Assembly (NCBI RefSeq): GCF_016185115.1
Contig: NZ_JACPOF010000008.1
Coordinates: 163,694-227,693, forward strand
Source: Polaromonas sp.
Lineage (GTDB): Bacteria > Pseudomonadota > Gammaproteobacteria > Burkholderiales > Burkholderiaceae_C
DNA length: 64,000 nucleotides
Direction: 5' to 3'
How positions within the stretch are numbered: the stretch's first letter is position 1; the number at the start of each line of letters is the position of its first letter. Positions 36,092 to 45,491 of this stretch are shown here, one piece after another. The translations under genes and the position numbers were made by a program. The notes under the pieces were generated by a model. The model saw nothing but the letters and a program-made list of their open reading frames with translations. It had not been told where the DNA came from and did no database searches.

Positions 36092-36736
36092 CTAGTTTGC
36101 CGCCGTAAAACGCTTTTTGATGTGCTGCGGCTTTTCAATCTCATCAACAATGGCCACGGCCAAATCGGCAACTGAAATGCCTGCGGGCACATCTCCCTTG
36201 CCCGGCAGCAGGTCGTTGGCGCCGACGCGGTATTTGCCTGTGCGCTCGCCGGGTGCCAGGCCTATCGGCGGCGAGATAAAGGTCCAGTCAAGCGTGCTTT
36301 CTTTTTCGATGCGGTTGAGCAGCTCGCGTGCCGCAAGCGCGCCCTGCTTGTATTCAGCCGGGAACTGCGGCACGTCAACCAGCTGCACGCCGGGCGCCAC
36401 ATACAGGCTGCCCGCGCCGCCAATCACCAGCACACGTTTGACGCCCGCCTGCTTGATGCCCTGCAGGATGGCATGGCTGCCCTGCAGAAAGATGTCGTGA
36501 ATTTTCGGCTCGCTCCAGCCCGGGTTGTAGGCACTGATGACAGCGTCATGGCCTGCGACGGCGGCGGCCACCTGTTTCTCATCCAGCACATCGGCCTTGA
36601 CCACATTCAGGCCTTTTTGCGTCTGCAGTTTTTCAGGCGTGCGTGCCAGTGCGGTGACCTGGTGGCCGCGTGACAGCAGTTCAGCCAGAACGGGTGCGCC
36701 GGTAAAACCAGTGGCGCCTATGAGTGCGATTTTCAT
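36092..36736 (-). CDS. NAD(P)-binding oxidoreductase (atypical SDR, YwnB/NmrA-like)
   Basis: 214 residues with AAGGAG before the ATG. The N-terminal nucleotide motif is GATGFTGAPVLAELLSRGHQV, and the VIGGAGSLYVAPG segment and SPPIGLAPGERTGKYRVG tail are those of the NAD(P)H-binding_10 family related to flavin reductase/epimerase-like YwnB. The substrate is unknown. It is divergent from a LysR gene, and the gap holds a clear inverted repeat, so it is a likely target of that regulator, as in many quinone- or stress-inducible pairs. Confidence 0.88.
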   Translation of the reverse strand: MKIALIGATGFTGAPVLAELLSRGHQVTALARTPEKLQTQKGLNVVKADVLDEKQVAAAVAGHDAVISAYNPGWSEPKIHDIFLQGSHAILQGIKQAGVKRVLVIGGAGSLYVAPGVQLVDVPQFPAEYKQGALAARELLNRIEKESTLDWTFISPPIGLAPGERTGKYRVGANDLLPGKGDVPAGISVADLAVAIVDEIEKPQHIKKRFTAAN

Positions 36737-36786
36737 GAAAACTCCTTAAAAAGTTGAAGGTGAAAATGGAACGAGGTGGGAACAGG

Positions 36787-36858
36787 CATTAGTTTCATTA
36801 CTTCACGCAATATTGAATAGACGTCAAAATCGGCTAATACTGTGAAGTAAAACTAATG
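36787..36858. promoter_or_regulatory. Long inverted repeat in the LysR/oxidoreductase intergenic region
   Basis: CATTAGTTTCATTACTTCAC (36787-36806) mirrors GTGAAGTAAAACTAATG (36842-36858) with one short gap. The repeat spans the divergent promoters and is the best candidate for the LysR regulator's operators. Confidence 0.6.
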
Positions 36859-36872
36859 AATCGAGGGAAGAC

Positions 36873-37796
36873 ATGGATCAACTCAGGCGCATGGCGGTTT
36901 TTGCTGAAGTGGTGACCGCAGGCTCTTTGACGGCCGCTGGCCGGCAACTCGGCATGACACCCTCGGCCGTCAGCCAGCACCTGCGCCAGCTTGAGCAATC
37001 GCTGGGGCTCGCGCTTTTGCACCGCTCAACCCGGCGGCTGACGCTGACTGAAGCAGGCGAGCGTTACCACGCAGGTTGCGCCGCCATGGTGGCGGCCGCG
37101 CGTTCTGCCGACCAGGCGCTGTCGCGGCTGCGTGATGAGCCTGACGGCGAGCTTCGCCTGGCCGCACCCATAGGCTTCGGCAGCCTGCTGGCCAGTGCGC
37201 TTGCGCCGCTTCGCAGCCACCCCAAACTCACGCTCAACCTGCTGCTGGATGACACGGTGATTGACTTGATTGAAGAGCGCGTCGACCTCGCGCTGCGCGT
37301 CGGTGCGCAGCCCGACTCGACGCTGGTTGCGCGCAAGCTCGGCAGCATGAAACGCCAGCTCTGCGCCGCACCCGCGTATCTCGCCGAACGTGGCTGGCCG
37401 GCTGAGCCCAAAGACCTGCTCAACCATGACCTGCTCGGCAGCCGTCCGCGCAACGCCAGTTTTGATTTCCTCGTACTAACAGGCCCCGGCGGAGAACAAC
37501 AGCAACTGCGCTTTGAAGCCCGGGTACACGCCTCACAGGTCACGGCCATGCATGCGCTCTGCGTCGCGGGTTGGGGCATAGGCATGGCCGTCAGCCAGGA
37601 AGATCAGCAGGCGCTGGCTGATGGGCGCCTGGTGCCGGTGCTGCCCGGCTGGCATATGACTGATGTGCCGGTTTATGCGGTGACGGCGCGGCGTGGCGAG
37701 CAGCCCGCCAAGGTACGGCACGCACTCGATCTGCTGGCCGCGTATTTTGAAGAAGCCTTGCCGCCTGCGGTCGAGACGGTGTTCAGGGCTGTTTGA
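36873..37796 (+). CDS. LysR-family transcriptional regulator
   Basis: 307 residues. N-terminal HTH (1-60: MAVFAEVVTAGSLTAAGRQLG then MTPSAVSQHLRQLEQSLG, LLHRSTRRLTLTEAG) and a LysR substrate-binding domain (about 90-295, with LRLAAPIGFGSLLASAL and VDLALRVGAQPDSTLVARKLGS). It belongs to the CrgA/DsdC-like subgroup that often controls the divergent gene next to it, here an NAD(P)-binding oxidoreductase. Its 3' end overlaps by 14 bases the end of a convergent EamA gene. Confidence 0.93.
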   Translation: MDQLRRMAVFAEVVTAGSLTAAGRQLGMTPSAVSQHLRQLEQSLGLALLHRSTRRLTLTEAGERYHAGCAAMVAAARSADQALSRLRDEPDGELRLAAPIGFGSLLASALAPLRSHPKLTLNLLLDDTVIDLIEERVDLALRVGAQPDSTLVARKLGSMKRQLCAAPAYLAERGWPAEPKDLLNHDLLGSRPRNASFDFLVLTGPGGEQQQLRFEARVHASQVTAMHALCVAGWGIGMAVSQEDQQALADGRLVPVLPGWHMTDVPVYAVTARRGEQPAKVRHALDLLAAYFEEALPPAVETVFRAV

Positions 37797-38718
37797 AACC
37801 CGACCTGAACAGTTCAGCCACGCGTCCGCCGACCACCACGCAGCCCAGCGCGCAGGCCGTCAGCGCAATGCCCGCCCACTGCCACGGCGTGATGACTTCA
37901 CCCAGCACAATCATGCCGGTCGCCAGCCCCACTACCGGCACGCCCAGGCCAAATGGCGATACGCGATTCGCCGGGTGGCGCTGCAGCAGCCAGGTCCACA
38001 GGCTGTAGCCCACCAGCGTGGCCACCAGGCCCAGGTAAGCGGCTTCGACCCAGCTGATCCAGTGGGCATCCAGCCAGCGCCAGCGTACTTCTGCCGGGTC
38101 CAGCAGCGCAGCCAGCAGCACAAATGGCAAGATCGCCACCGCGCTGCTCCACACCACAAACGAAATGGGCGAATAACCTGCATAACCCTGCTGCACATGC
38201 TTGGCCACGATGTTGGACACCGCCCACATCGCCGCCGCGCAAAGAATCAGCACAAAGCCCAGCACTGTCGTCACGCCCGGGCCGGATGCACCGGGGTTCA
38301 CGTAGTTCATCACAAAGCAGCAGATGCCCAGCGCCGCCAGCACCATGCCCGCCTGCTGTGGTTTGCTGGTGCGCTCATGCAACAGAAAAAAGCCGAACAG
38401 CGCCGTGAAGAACACCTGCGTCTGCAGCAGCACCGAGGCCAGCGCCGCCGTCATCCCCACCTTGAGTGATAAAAACATCAGGCCGAACTGGCCCACACCC
38501 TGAAACAGGCCGTACATCACCACCCACTTCCACGGCACAGCCGGCGGCTTGAAAAAGAAGGCCAGAGGCACAAAGGCAATCGTGAAACGGATGGCGCCCA
38601 GCTGGAAGGGCGTGAAGTCCTGCAACGCCAGCTTGGTGATGACGAAGTTGATGCCCCAGATAAACACCACACCCAGCGCAGCCAGCAGGTCACGGCCCGT
38701 CAGGGCATTGTTTTTCAT
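37783..38718 (-). CDS. EamA-family (DMT) transporter
   Basis: 311 residues with ten predicted helices in two EamA repeats. Repeat 1 starts LLAALGVVFIWGINFVITKLAL; repeat 2 has LCAAAMWAVSNIVAKHV. Length and the WGxNFV/WAxSN motifs match the YdcZ/EamA O-acetylserine/cysteine exporter group. It probably exports an amino acid or metabolite. It is followed on the same strand by nothing; upstream of it lies the thioesterase gene, 19 bases away, which may be co-transcribed. Confidence 0.88.
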   Translation of the reverse strand: MKNNALTGRDLLAALGVVFIWGINFVITKLALQDFTPFQLGAIRFTIAFVPLAFFFKPPAVPWKWVVMYGLFQGVGQFGLMFLSLKVGMTAALASVLLQTQVFFTALFGFFLLHERTSKPQQAGMVLAALGICCFVMNYVNPGASGPGVTTVLGFVLILCAAAMWAVSNIVAKHVQQGYAGYSPISFVVWSSAVAILPFVLLAALLDPAEVRWRWLDAHWISWVEAAYLGLVATLVGYSLWTWLLQRHPANRVSPFGLGVPVVGLATGMIVLGEVITPWQWAGIALTACALGCVVVGGRVAELFRSGFKQP

Positions 38719-38737
38719 TGATGGTTTCTGAAGGAGT

Positions 38738-39187
38738 TCAGGAGGTGGGGTTCATTGCACGCGCAGCGTCAAGATGCGCTTTCACCCGCTCGGCCAGCGC
38801 CACCTCGCCCGGCGTTTCTGGCAGCCAGGCTTCCACAGGCAGGCTTTTGCCGCCTTCATCCACCGCCACAAACACCACCAGGCATTCGGTGATCACCTGC
38901 ATCTCGCCCGTCTTCATGTCACCGGCCCGCACTTCGACCGAGATGTTCATGCTCGTCTTGCCGGTGTAGGCCAGCCGCGCTTCGACTTCAACCAGGTCGC
39001 CAATCATGATGGGCCGGCCGAAGCGAATGGTGCCCACAGACACCGTCACGCAATAGCGCTTGGCCCAGCGCGTGGCGCAGGCGTAACCGGCTTCGTCAAT
39101 CCACTTCATGACCGTGCCGCCATGCACCTTGCCGCCAAAGTTGACGGTGCTGGGTTCGGCCAGGAAGCGTAGGGTTATGGATGACAT
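38738..39187 (-). CDS. Acyl-CoA thioesterase (hotdog fold, YciA/BFIT-like)
   Basis: 149 residues with AAGGA before the ATG. One hotdog domain with NFGGKVHGGTVMKWIDEAGYA (the active-site helix, including the Asp) and ARLAYTGKTSMNISVEVRAGD, characteristic of YciA-type acyl-CoA hydrolases. It cleaves acyl-CoA esters to free acid and CoA in the cytoplasm. It lies 19 bases upstream of an EamA exporter gene on the same strand. Confidence 0.9.
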   Translation of the reverse strand: MSSITLRFLAEPSTVNFGGKVHGGTVMKWIDEAGYACATRWAKRYCVTVSVGTIRFGRPIMIGDLVEVEARLAYTGKTSMNISVEVRAGDMKTGEMQVITECLVVFVAVDEGGKSLPVEAWLPETPGEVALAERVKAHLDAARAMNPTS

Positions 39188-39300
39188 GGGGTCCTTGTTT
39201 TTGAGGGGAGCTAGCCAGACAGGGCGTTGTTCGAGAGATTATCCCGCCGGGCTTGCCGCTGCTGCCTGCAGGCCACTTATTGGATATTGCGGACATTTTT

Positions 39301-39459
39301 AACGTACACGTTAAAAAATGGGAAAAGTTAACTTCCATATTAACTTTTGAGAATTCAAGTCAGGTTTTGACCGCCCAAACCTCAAAAAACAGCCAAAAGC
39401 ACGCCATTTTTGACCCCTAAAACGGTTGAAAGCCAATAGACACGAGCGTGAGCAGCTAT
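39301..39459 (+). repeat. 160-bp intergenic repeat, copy 3
   Basis: This is the best preserved copy. It opens with TTTAACGTACACGTTAAA (palindromic arms), then the perfect hairpin AAAAGTTAA-CTTCCATA-TTAACTTTT, then the A-rich middle, CGGTTGAAAGCCAATA and ACGAGCGTGAGCAGCTAT. It fills the gap between the thioesterase gene and the second EamA gene. Confidence 0.85.
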
Positions 39460-39472
39460 CGAAAAGATAGTA

Positions 39473-40426
39473 TCAAGGCGCCGGGATGACCGTTTTCTCT
39501 TCCTTCGTCACCAGCCAGATCCCCAGACAGACCAGCACCAGCGCCGCCGCGTTCTTCCATTCGAGAAAGCTTTCACCCAGAAACAGCGCTGACAGCAGCG
39601 TGCCAAAAACCGGAATCATGAAGTTGAAAACGGTGACGGTGCTGACGCGGTTGTGCTTGAGCAGAATCGTCCACAGCGCGAAGGCGGCTGATGACAGGGC
39701 GATCAGGTAGAGCAGCAGCGCGGTGGACTTGAGGGTGAAGTCGGTCACTGCGCCGCCGGTGGCAAAACCTGCCACCGTGAGCACCAGGCCGCCAATGGCC
39801 AGCTGCCAGCCGGTGAGCACGACGGAGTCGACCTTTTGCGAAATCTTCTTGCCGTAGATGCTGCCGGCCGACAGCACAAAGGCGGCGATCACGACAAATC
39901 CTTCGCCCAGCAGCGTGAAGTCAAAGGTCAAGAGCCCGGCGCTGAAGTTGACGACCATCACGCCGGCGAAACCGACCAGGCAGCCCAGCACCTTGTTGAA
40001 ACTCAGGCGGTCGTTCTTGTAGATGAAGTGCGCCAGCAGCACGCTGAAGAAGGTGCCGGTCGCGTTCATGATCGAGCTCTTCACGCCGGTGGCGTGCGCC
40101 AGGCCAATGTAGAAGAACACATACTGCAGCGTGGTTTGCACAAAGCCGAGCACGGTGATCTGGCCCCAGGTGCGCCTGTCAAAGCTGACGAGGGGCTTGC
40201 CTCCAACGGCTGCGATGGCCAGCAAAACGAGCCCGGCAAAAAAGAAACGGTAGCCGGCAAACACCAGCTTGGACGGAGTGTCGCCGGCGGCGATATGGAA
40301 GAGCTCATAGCCGTTCTTGATGGCCGGATAGGCGCTGCCCCAGAGCAGGCAGCACAGCGTGGCCAGCACAAACACCGTCTGGCGGCGCGTGAAGATATTC
40401 GGGGTGGTCGAAGTGACCACGTTCAC
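39473..40426 (-). CDS. EamA-family (DMT) transporter, second copy
   Basis: 317 residues with a GTG start that overlaps the uvrA stop (GTGA). Ten hydrophobic helices in two EamA halves: [21 protein letters not shown], the first-half end [24 protein letters not shown], and the second half starting [21 protein letters not shown]. This subgroup (with the long loop before helix 2) differs from the 37.8-kb transporter, so the two are not a recent duplication. Substrate unknown. It is translationally coupled to uvrA. Confidence 0.88.
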   Translation of the reverse strand: MNVVTSTTPNIFTRRQTVFVLATLCCLLWGSAYPAIKNGYELFHIAAGDTPSKLVFAGYRFFFAGLVLLAIAAVGGKPLVSFDRRTWGQITVLGFVQTTLQYVFFYIGLAHATGVKSSIMNATGTFFSVLLAHFIYKNDRLSFNKVLGCLVGFAGVMVVNFSAGLLTFDFTLLGEGFVVIAAFVLSAGSIYGKKISQKVDSVVLTGWQLAIGGLVLTVAGFATGGAVTDFTLKSTALLLYLIALSSAAFALWTILLKHNRVSTVTVFNFMIPVFGTLLSALFLGESFLEWKNAAALVLVCLGIWLVTKEEKTVIPAP

Positions 40427-43400
40427 GCCAGCAGGCGCTGCAGGTAACGACCGGTGTGGCTGTCCGGGTTGGCGGCGATGTCTTCGGGTGTGCCTACGCC
40501 CACCACCGTGCCGCCGCCTGCGCCGCCTTCGGGACCCATGTCGATGAGCCAGTCCGCCGTCTTGATGACGTCGAGGTTGTGCTCGATCACCACGATCGTG
40601 TTGCCCGCATCGCGCAACTGGTGCAGCACCTTGAGCAGCAAATCAATGTCCGCGAAGTGCAGGCCAGTGGTCGGCTCGTCCAGGATGTAGAGCGTGCGGC
40701 CAGTGTCGCGCTTGCTCAGTTCCAGCGCCAGCTTGACGCGCTGCGCCTCGCCGCCCGACAGCGTGGTCGCAGCCTGGCCGAGCTTGATGTAGCTCAGGCC
40801 CACATCGAGCAGCGTGTGCAGCTTGCGCGCAATGGTGGGCACGGCCTTGAAGAACTCGGCCGCCACTTCAACCGTGAGGTCGAGGATCTGCGCGATGTTC
40901 TTGCCCTTGTACTGCACTTCCAGCGTTTCGCGGTTGTAGCGCATGCCCTTGCAGACATCGCAGGGCACATACACGTCGGGCAGAAAGTGCATCTCGACCT
41001 TGACCACGCCGTCGCCCTGGCAGGCCTCGCAGCGGCCGCCGGCCACGTTGAAGCTGAAGCGGCCTGCGCCGTAGCCCCGCTCGCGTGCGGTGTTCATCTC
41101 GGCCAGCAGTTCGCGTATCGGCGTGAACAGGCCCGTGTAGGTCGCAGGGTTGCTGCGCGGCGTGCGGCCAATCGGCGACTGGTCGACGTTGATGACCTTG
41201 TCGAAGTGTTCTATGCCTTCAATGCTTTCGTGCGGTGCCGGCTCTTCATGCGCGCGGTACAGCGTGCGGGCCACGGCGGCGTAAAGCGTGTCGTTGACCA
41301 GCGTCGATTTGCCCGAGCCCGACACGCCGGTCACGCAGGTCAGCAGGCCGACGGGAAATTCGGCGCTGACATTCTTGAGGTTGTGACCGGTGGCGTTGAT
41401 GACACGCAGCGCCTGCATGTCACCCAGCGTGGCCAGGTGCACGGCCTCGCGCGCGGCGCGACGTTCGGCTGCCGGGCTGGGCGGAAAGCGTGACTTCTTT
41501 TTTTCAACCGGTGCTTCATTCTTCACTACAGGTATCCACGGCGTGCGGCGTGTGGGCACGGCAATCTTCAGCGTCTGTGCCAGGTATTTGCCGGTGAGTG
41601 AATCGGGGCTGTTTTTGACTTCTTCAAACGTGCCCTGCGCCATCACGCGCCCGCCGTGAATGCCGGCGCCCGGTCCCATGTCGATGACGTGGTCAGCGGC
41701 GCGAATCATGTCTTCATCATGCTCGACCACCAGCACGCTATTGCCGATGTCACGCAGGTGTTTGAGCGTGCCAATCAGTCGGTCGTTATCTCGCTGGTGC
41801 AGGCCTATGCTGGGCTCGTCAAGCACATACATGACGCCCGTCAGGCCCGAACCGATCTGCGAGGCCAGTCGTATGCGCTGCGATTCACCGCCCGAGAGTG
41901 TCTCGGCGCTGCGGTCCAGGCTCAAATAGTTCAGGCCGACATCGTTGAGAAACTTCAGCCGCAGGCCGATCTCGCGCACCACCTTGCCGGCAATTTCGGC
42001 CTTGGCACCCAGCATCTTGAGCTGGTCGAAATAATCAAAACTCTCGCGCAGCGTGGTGTGGCTGATTTCAAAAATCGCCTTGCGGTGCACTGCGCCTTGG
42101 TCGTCCGGCGCACTGACCAGATACACGTGGCGCGCCTCTTCGCGCAGGCGCGTGCCGTTGCAGTCGGGGCAGGACTGGATGCTGCGGTAGCGGGCCAGCT
42201 CTTCGCGTACGGCGGCAGAGTCGGTCTCGCGGTAACGCCGCTCGAAGTTGGTGATCACGCCTTCAAATGCATGCTTTTTGGCGTGCTTGCGGCCTGCGTT
42301 GGCACCCGAATCGATCACGTAGCTGAATTTGATTTCTTCTTCACCCGAGCCGTGCAACACGACCTGCTGAACCTCGTCGGGCAGGTTTTCAAAGGCGGTG
42401 TCTATGTCGAACTTGTAGTGTTTGGCCAGGCTTTCGAGCATCGAGAAGTAATAGCCGTTGCGCCTGTCCCAGCCCTTGACGGCGCCGCTGGCCAGACTCA
42501 GTGATGGGAAGGCGACGACACGCGCCGGGTCAAAAAACTCCATGTGGCCCAGGCCGTCGCAGGTCGGGCAGGCACCCACGGGCGAGTTGAAGGAAAAGAG
42601 CCGCGGCTCCATCTCGCTCAATGAATAGCTGCAGACGGGGCAGGAGAATTTGGCGCTGAAGAGGTGCTCTTTATCAGAGTCCATCTCCAGTGCAATCGCC
42701 TTGCTGTCGGCCAGGCGCAGCGCGGCCTCAAAACTTTCGGCCAGGCGCTGCTGCATGTCGGGCCGCACCTTGATGCGGTCTATCACCACATCGATGTTGT
42801 GCTTCTCGGTCTTCTTGAGTTTGGGCAGGTCGTCGAACTCATATGACACGCCGTCAACCCGAAAACGCACATAACCCTGGGCCTGCATTTCGGCAAACAC
42901 ATCAACAAATTCACCCTTGCGGTCACGCGCCACGGGGGCGAGGATCATCAGCTTGGTGTCTTCGGGCAGGGCCAGCACGTGGTCGACCATCTCGCTGACG
43001 CTTTGTGACTGCAGCGGCAGGTCGTGTATCGGGCAATAGGGCGTGCCGGCGCGGGCGAACAGCAGGCGCAGGTAATCGTGAATCTCGGTCACCGTGCCGA
43101 CGGTGGAGCGCGGGTTGTGGCTGGTGGCTTTCTGCTCGATGGAAATCGCAGGCGACAGGCCTTCGATCATGTCCACATCGGGCTTGTCCATCAGTTGCAG
43201 AAACTGCCGTGCGTAGGTGCTCAGGCTTTCAACATAACGGCGCTGGCCTTCGGCATACAGCGTGTCAAAGGCCAGAGACGACTTGCCCGAACCGCTCAAC
43301 CCGGTGATGACCACCAGCTGGTTGCGCGGAATATCAAGATCAATGTTCTTGAGGTTGTGCGTGCGTGCGCCACGGATGCTGATCCGTTGCGCTGCCAAGG

Positions 43401-43521
43401 GATGAGCCCCCACGCTCCTCGCTTCGCGTAGTTCGCTGCCCCCCGGGGGGGCTGAACCTGCTAGGGGCGGCCCGTCGCCGGTTCCTTTTGCAAGGTATTT
43501 GCTGTCGTCAGGAGAGTTCAA
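40423..43521 (-). CDS. uvrA: Excinuclease ABC subunit A with a repeat-encoded N-terminus
   Basis: 1032 residues from TTG at 43521. Two ABC ATPase units (Walker [10 protein letters not shown] at 74-82 and GVSGSGKST), signature [12 protein letters not shown] and [12 protein letters not shown], and two zinc modules ([18 protein letters not shown] with CPTC, and CEACQGDG with CDVC). UvrA scans DNA for damage with UvrB. Conserved sequence begins only at [14 protein letters not shown] (residue 47). Residues 15-40 come from the same 74-bp palindromic element that interrupts fmt. GTG and TTG codons inside or after the element (GTG at residue 37, TTG at residue 42, the latter after GGGGG) are alternative starts that would remove this part. 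Confidence 0.95.
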   Translation of the reverse strand: MNSPDDSKYLAKGTGDGPPLAGSAPPGGSELREARSVGAHPLAAQRISIRGARTHNLKNIDLDIPRNQLVVITGLSGSGKSSLAFDTLYAEGQRRYVESLSTYARQFLQLMDKPDVDMIEGLSPAISIEQKATSHNPRSTVGTVTEIHDYLRLLFARAGTPYCPIHDLPLQSQSVSEMVDHVLALPEDTKLMILAPVARDRKGEFVDVFAEMQAQGYVRFRVDGVSYEFDDLPKLKKTEKHNIDVVIDRIKVRPDMQQRLAESFEAALRLADSKAIALEMDSDKEHLFSAKFSCPVCSYSLSEMEPRLFSFNSPVGACPTCDGLGHMEFFDPARVVAFPSLSLASGAVKGWDRRNGYYFSMLESLAKHYKFDIDTAFENLPDEVQQVVLHGSGEEEIKFSYVIDSGANAGRKHAKKHAFEGVITNFERRYRETDSAAVREELARYRSIQSCPDCNGTRLREEARHVYLVSAPDDQGAVHRKAIFEISHTTLRESFDYFDQLKMLGAKAEIAGKVVREIGLRLKFLNDVGLNYLSLDRSAETLSGGESQRIRLASQIGSGLTGVMYVLDEPSIGLHQRDNDRLIGTLKHLRDIGNSVLVVEHDEDMIRAADHVIDMGPGAGIHGGRVMAQGTFEEVKNSPDSLTGKYLAQTLKIAVPTRRTPWIPVVKNEAPVEKKKSRFPPSPAAERRAAREAVHLATLGDMQALRVINATGHNLKNVSAEFPVGLLTCVTGVSGSGKSTLVNDTLYAAVARTLYRAHEEPAPHESIEGIEHFDKVINVDQSPIGRTPRSNPATYTGLFTPIRELLAEMNTARERGYGAGRFSFNVAGGRCEACQGDGVVKVEMHFLPDVYVPCDVCKGMRYNRETLEVQYKGKNIAQILDLTVEVAAEFFKAVPTIARKLHTLLDVGLSYIKLGQAATTLSGGEAQRVKLALELSKRDTGRTLYILDEPTTGLHFADIDLLLKVLHQLRDAGNTIVVIEHNLDVIKTADWLIDMGPEGGAGGGTVVGVGTPEDIAANPDSHTGRYLQRLLA
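43405..43478 (-). repeat. Palindromic element at the uvrA 5' end
   Basis: Read on the minus strand it matches the fmt element at 63 of 74 positions, with the core GCCCCCCCGGGGGGC and TACGCGAAGCGA followed by AGCGTGGGGGC. In the uvrA frame it encodes [20 protein letters not shown] then RSVGAH, parallel to the Fmt insert in the same reading phase. Confidence 0.85.
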
Positions 43522-43672
43522 TTGAATGCAGGCGCCGCAAAACTCTCCATCATAGACCGACGGGCGCTTTCAAGCACAATATCGGGTTACGCTCTCTCCC
43601 GGGCCACGCTTTTTTGACTTTTTCCCGGTATCTGCCTTGACCGCGCCTTCTGCCACCCACCATTCACACCCC

Positions 43673-44863
43673 ATGACCGCCACAGAGCGGCGCGCCAGCG
43701 GCTCTCTGGCGGCGATTTTTGCCCTGCGCATGCTGGGGCTGTTTCTGGTGCTGCCCGTGTTTGCGCTGGAAGCCGCCCGTTACCCCGGCGGTGACGATCC
43801 GGCCCGGGTGGGGCTGGCGATGGGTATTTATGGCCTGACGCAGGGCATTTTGCAGATTCCCTTTGGCATCGCCTCTGACTGGTGGGGCCGCAAACGCGTG
43901 ATGATTGCCGGGCTGGTGATGTTTGCGCTGGGCAGTTTTGTGGCGGCCTGGGCACCTGACCTCAACTGGCTGATCATTGGCCGCTCCATCCAGGGAGCGG
44001 GTGCCATTTCAGCCGCCGTCACGGCCATGCTGGCCGACCTGACCCGCGATGAGGTGCGCACCAAGGCCATGGCGCTGGTCGGCAGCAGCATTGCGCTGAT
44101 GTTTGCGCTGTCGCTGGTGCTGGCGCCCACGCTGGCCGGCTACATCGGCCTGCACGGCCTGTTTGCGCTGACAGGCTCGCTGGCGCTGGCAGCCATCGCC
44201 GCCGTGATCTGGTGGGTGCCGCCCGAGCCGCTGGTGCACAAGGACAGGCCGCGCGGCAGCGTGATGGAAGTCCTCAGGGACGTGCCGCTGTTGCGCCTGG
44301 ACTTTGGCGTCTTCATATTGCATGCAGTGCAACTGGCCATGTGGGTGGCGGTACCCGCCTTGCTGGTGGCTGCGGGCCTGGACAAGGCGCGGCACTGGCA
44401 GGTTTACCTTCCCGCCGTGCTGCTGTCATTTGTCGCGCTGGGCATGGTGCTTTTCCCGCTGGAGCGTCGAGGTTACCTGCGTGCGGTGTTTCTCTGGGCC
44501 ATAGGCATTATTTTTGTCGTACAGCTGGGGCTGCTGCTGGTGTCTGGCATGGCCACGTCCAGCCTGGGCTGGCTGTCTGCCTTGCTGTTTCTGTTTTTCT
44601 GCGGTTTTAACGTGCTGGAAGCCACCCAGCCCAGCCTGGCCTCACGCGTGGCGCCTCCGCATGCCCGTGGCGCGGCGCTGGGCGTTTACAACACGCTGCA
44701 GTCGTTGGGTTTCTTTGCCGGCGGTGCCATAGGCGGCTGGATCACCAAGGCGCATGGCGTGCAGGGCTTGTTTATCGTCTGCGGCGGGCTCATGTTGTTG
44801 TGGCTGGTGGTCGCCTGGCCGATGAAGGTACCCCGGAAGTCTGTTCCCGTCCTTGCCAGTTAA
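43673..44863 (+). CDS. MFS transporter
   Basis: 396 residues from the ATG at 43673; an in-frame TTG at 43637 is possible. Twelve hydrophobic segments. The MFS motif between TM2 and TM3 is GIASDWWGRKRVMIAG, and GRSIQGAGAISAAVTAMLADL follows in the TM4-5 region. The likely group is the drug/metabolite exporters (YajR/Bcr-like). It is divergent from uvrA and followed after 25 bases by ssb, an arrangement (uvrA, MFS, ssb) I recall as common in Burkholderiales. Substrate unknown. Confidence 0.88.
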   Translation: MTATERRASGSLAAIFALRMLGLFLVLPVFALEAARYPGGDDPARVGLAMGIYGLTQGILQIPFGIASDWWGRKRVMIAGLVMFALGSFVAAWAPDLNWLIIGRSIQGAGAISAAVTAMLADLTRDEVRTKAMALVGSSIALMFALSLVLAPTLAGYIGLHGLFALTGSLALAAIAAVIWWVPPEPLVHKDRPRGSVMEVLRDVPLLRLDFGVFILHAVQLAMWVAVPALLVAAGLDKARHWQVYLPAVLLSFVALGMVLFPLERRGYLRAVFLWAIGIIFVVQLGLLLVSGMATSSLGWLSALLFLFFCGFNVLEATQPSLASRVAPPHARGAALGVYNTLQSLGFFAGGAIGGWITKAHGVQGLFIVCGGLMLLWLVVAWPMKVPRKSVPVLAS

Positions 44864-44888
44864 ACTGTGAAAATCAGGAGAAAAAACC

Positions 44889-45392
44889 ATGGCCTCAGTC
44901 AATAAAGTCATCATCGTCGGCAACCTGGGCCGTGACCCGGAAACCCGATCTTTCCCCAATGGCGACCAGGTGGCCAACGTCACCATCGCCACCACAGACC
45001 GCTACAAGGACAAGACCAGCGGCGAGATGAAGGAAATCACCGAATGGCACCGCGTCAGCTTCTTCGGCCGCCTGGCTGAAATCGCAGGCCAGTACCTGCG
45101 CAAGGGGTCGCAGGTCTACGTTGAAGGCAGCCTGCGCACGCGCAAGTGGACCGACAAGGACGGCATCGAAAAATACAGCACCGAAATTCGCGCCGACAGC
45201 ATGCAGATGCTGGGTAGCCGCCAGGGCATGGGCGGCGGTGGCGGCGGTGGAGATGATGGCGGTTACGATGCACCGCAGCGCAGCGCCCCGGCAGCCCGCG
45301 CACCGGCTGCAGCACCACGGCAGGCTCCTGCAGCCTCGCCTGCCAAGTCTTCGAGCGGCTTTGATGACATGGACGACGACATCCCGTTCTAA
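44889..45392 (+). CDS. ssb: Single-stranded DNA-binding protein
   Basis: 167 residues with an ideal AGGAG before the ATG. The OB-fold (1-110) has [43 protein letters not shown] and [13 protein letters not shown] Gly-rich then Pro/Ala-rich linker follows. The acidic C-terminal tip ends DDIPF, the docking peptide for partner proteins. A strong terminator follows at once. Confidence 0.97.
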   Translation: MASVNKVIIVGNLGRDPETRSFPNGDQVANVTIATTDRYKDKTSGEMKEITEWHRVSFFGRLAEIAGQYLRKGSQVYVEGSLRTRKWTDKDGIEKYSTEIRADSMQMLGSRQGMGGGGGGGDDGGYDAPQRSAPAARAPAAAPRQAPAASPAKSSSGFDDMDDDIPF

Positions 45393-45419
45393 AAGAAACT
45401 TTTTGAAATTGTCTGTAAA

Positions 45420-45454
45420 CAGCCCCAGGTGCTTGTCGCCTGGGGCTGTTTTTA
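45420..45454 (+). terminator. Rho-independent terminator after ssb
   Basis: CAGCCCCAGG (45420-45429) pairs perfectly with CCTGGGGCTG (45439-45448) across a 9-base loop, followed by TTTTTA. Confidence 0.9.
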
Positions 45455-45491
45455 TTGGTCGCGGAAGGATGTGGATAAAGACGCGCCTGGC

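Noticed and set aside
37783..40426. Two EamA transporters as a recent tandem duplication
   Set aside because: Their sequences differ throughout apart from family motifs, and other genes lie between them.
40456..41493. 345-codon plus-strand frame opposite uvrA
   Set aside because: Antisense shadow of conserved UvrA sequence.
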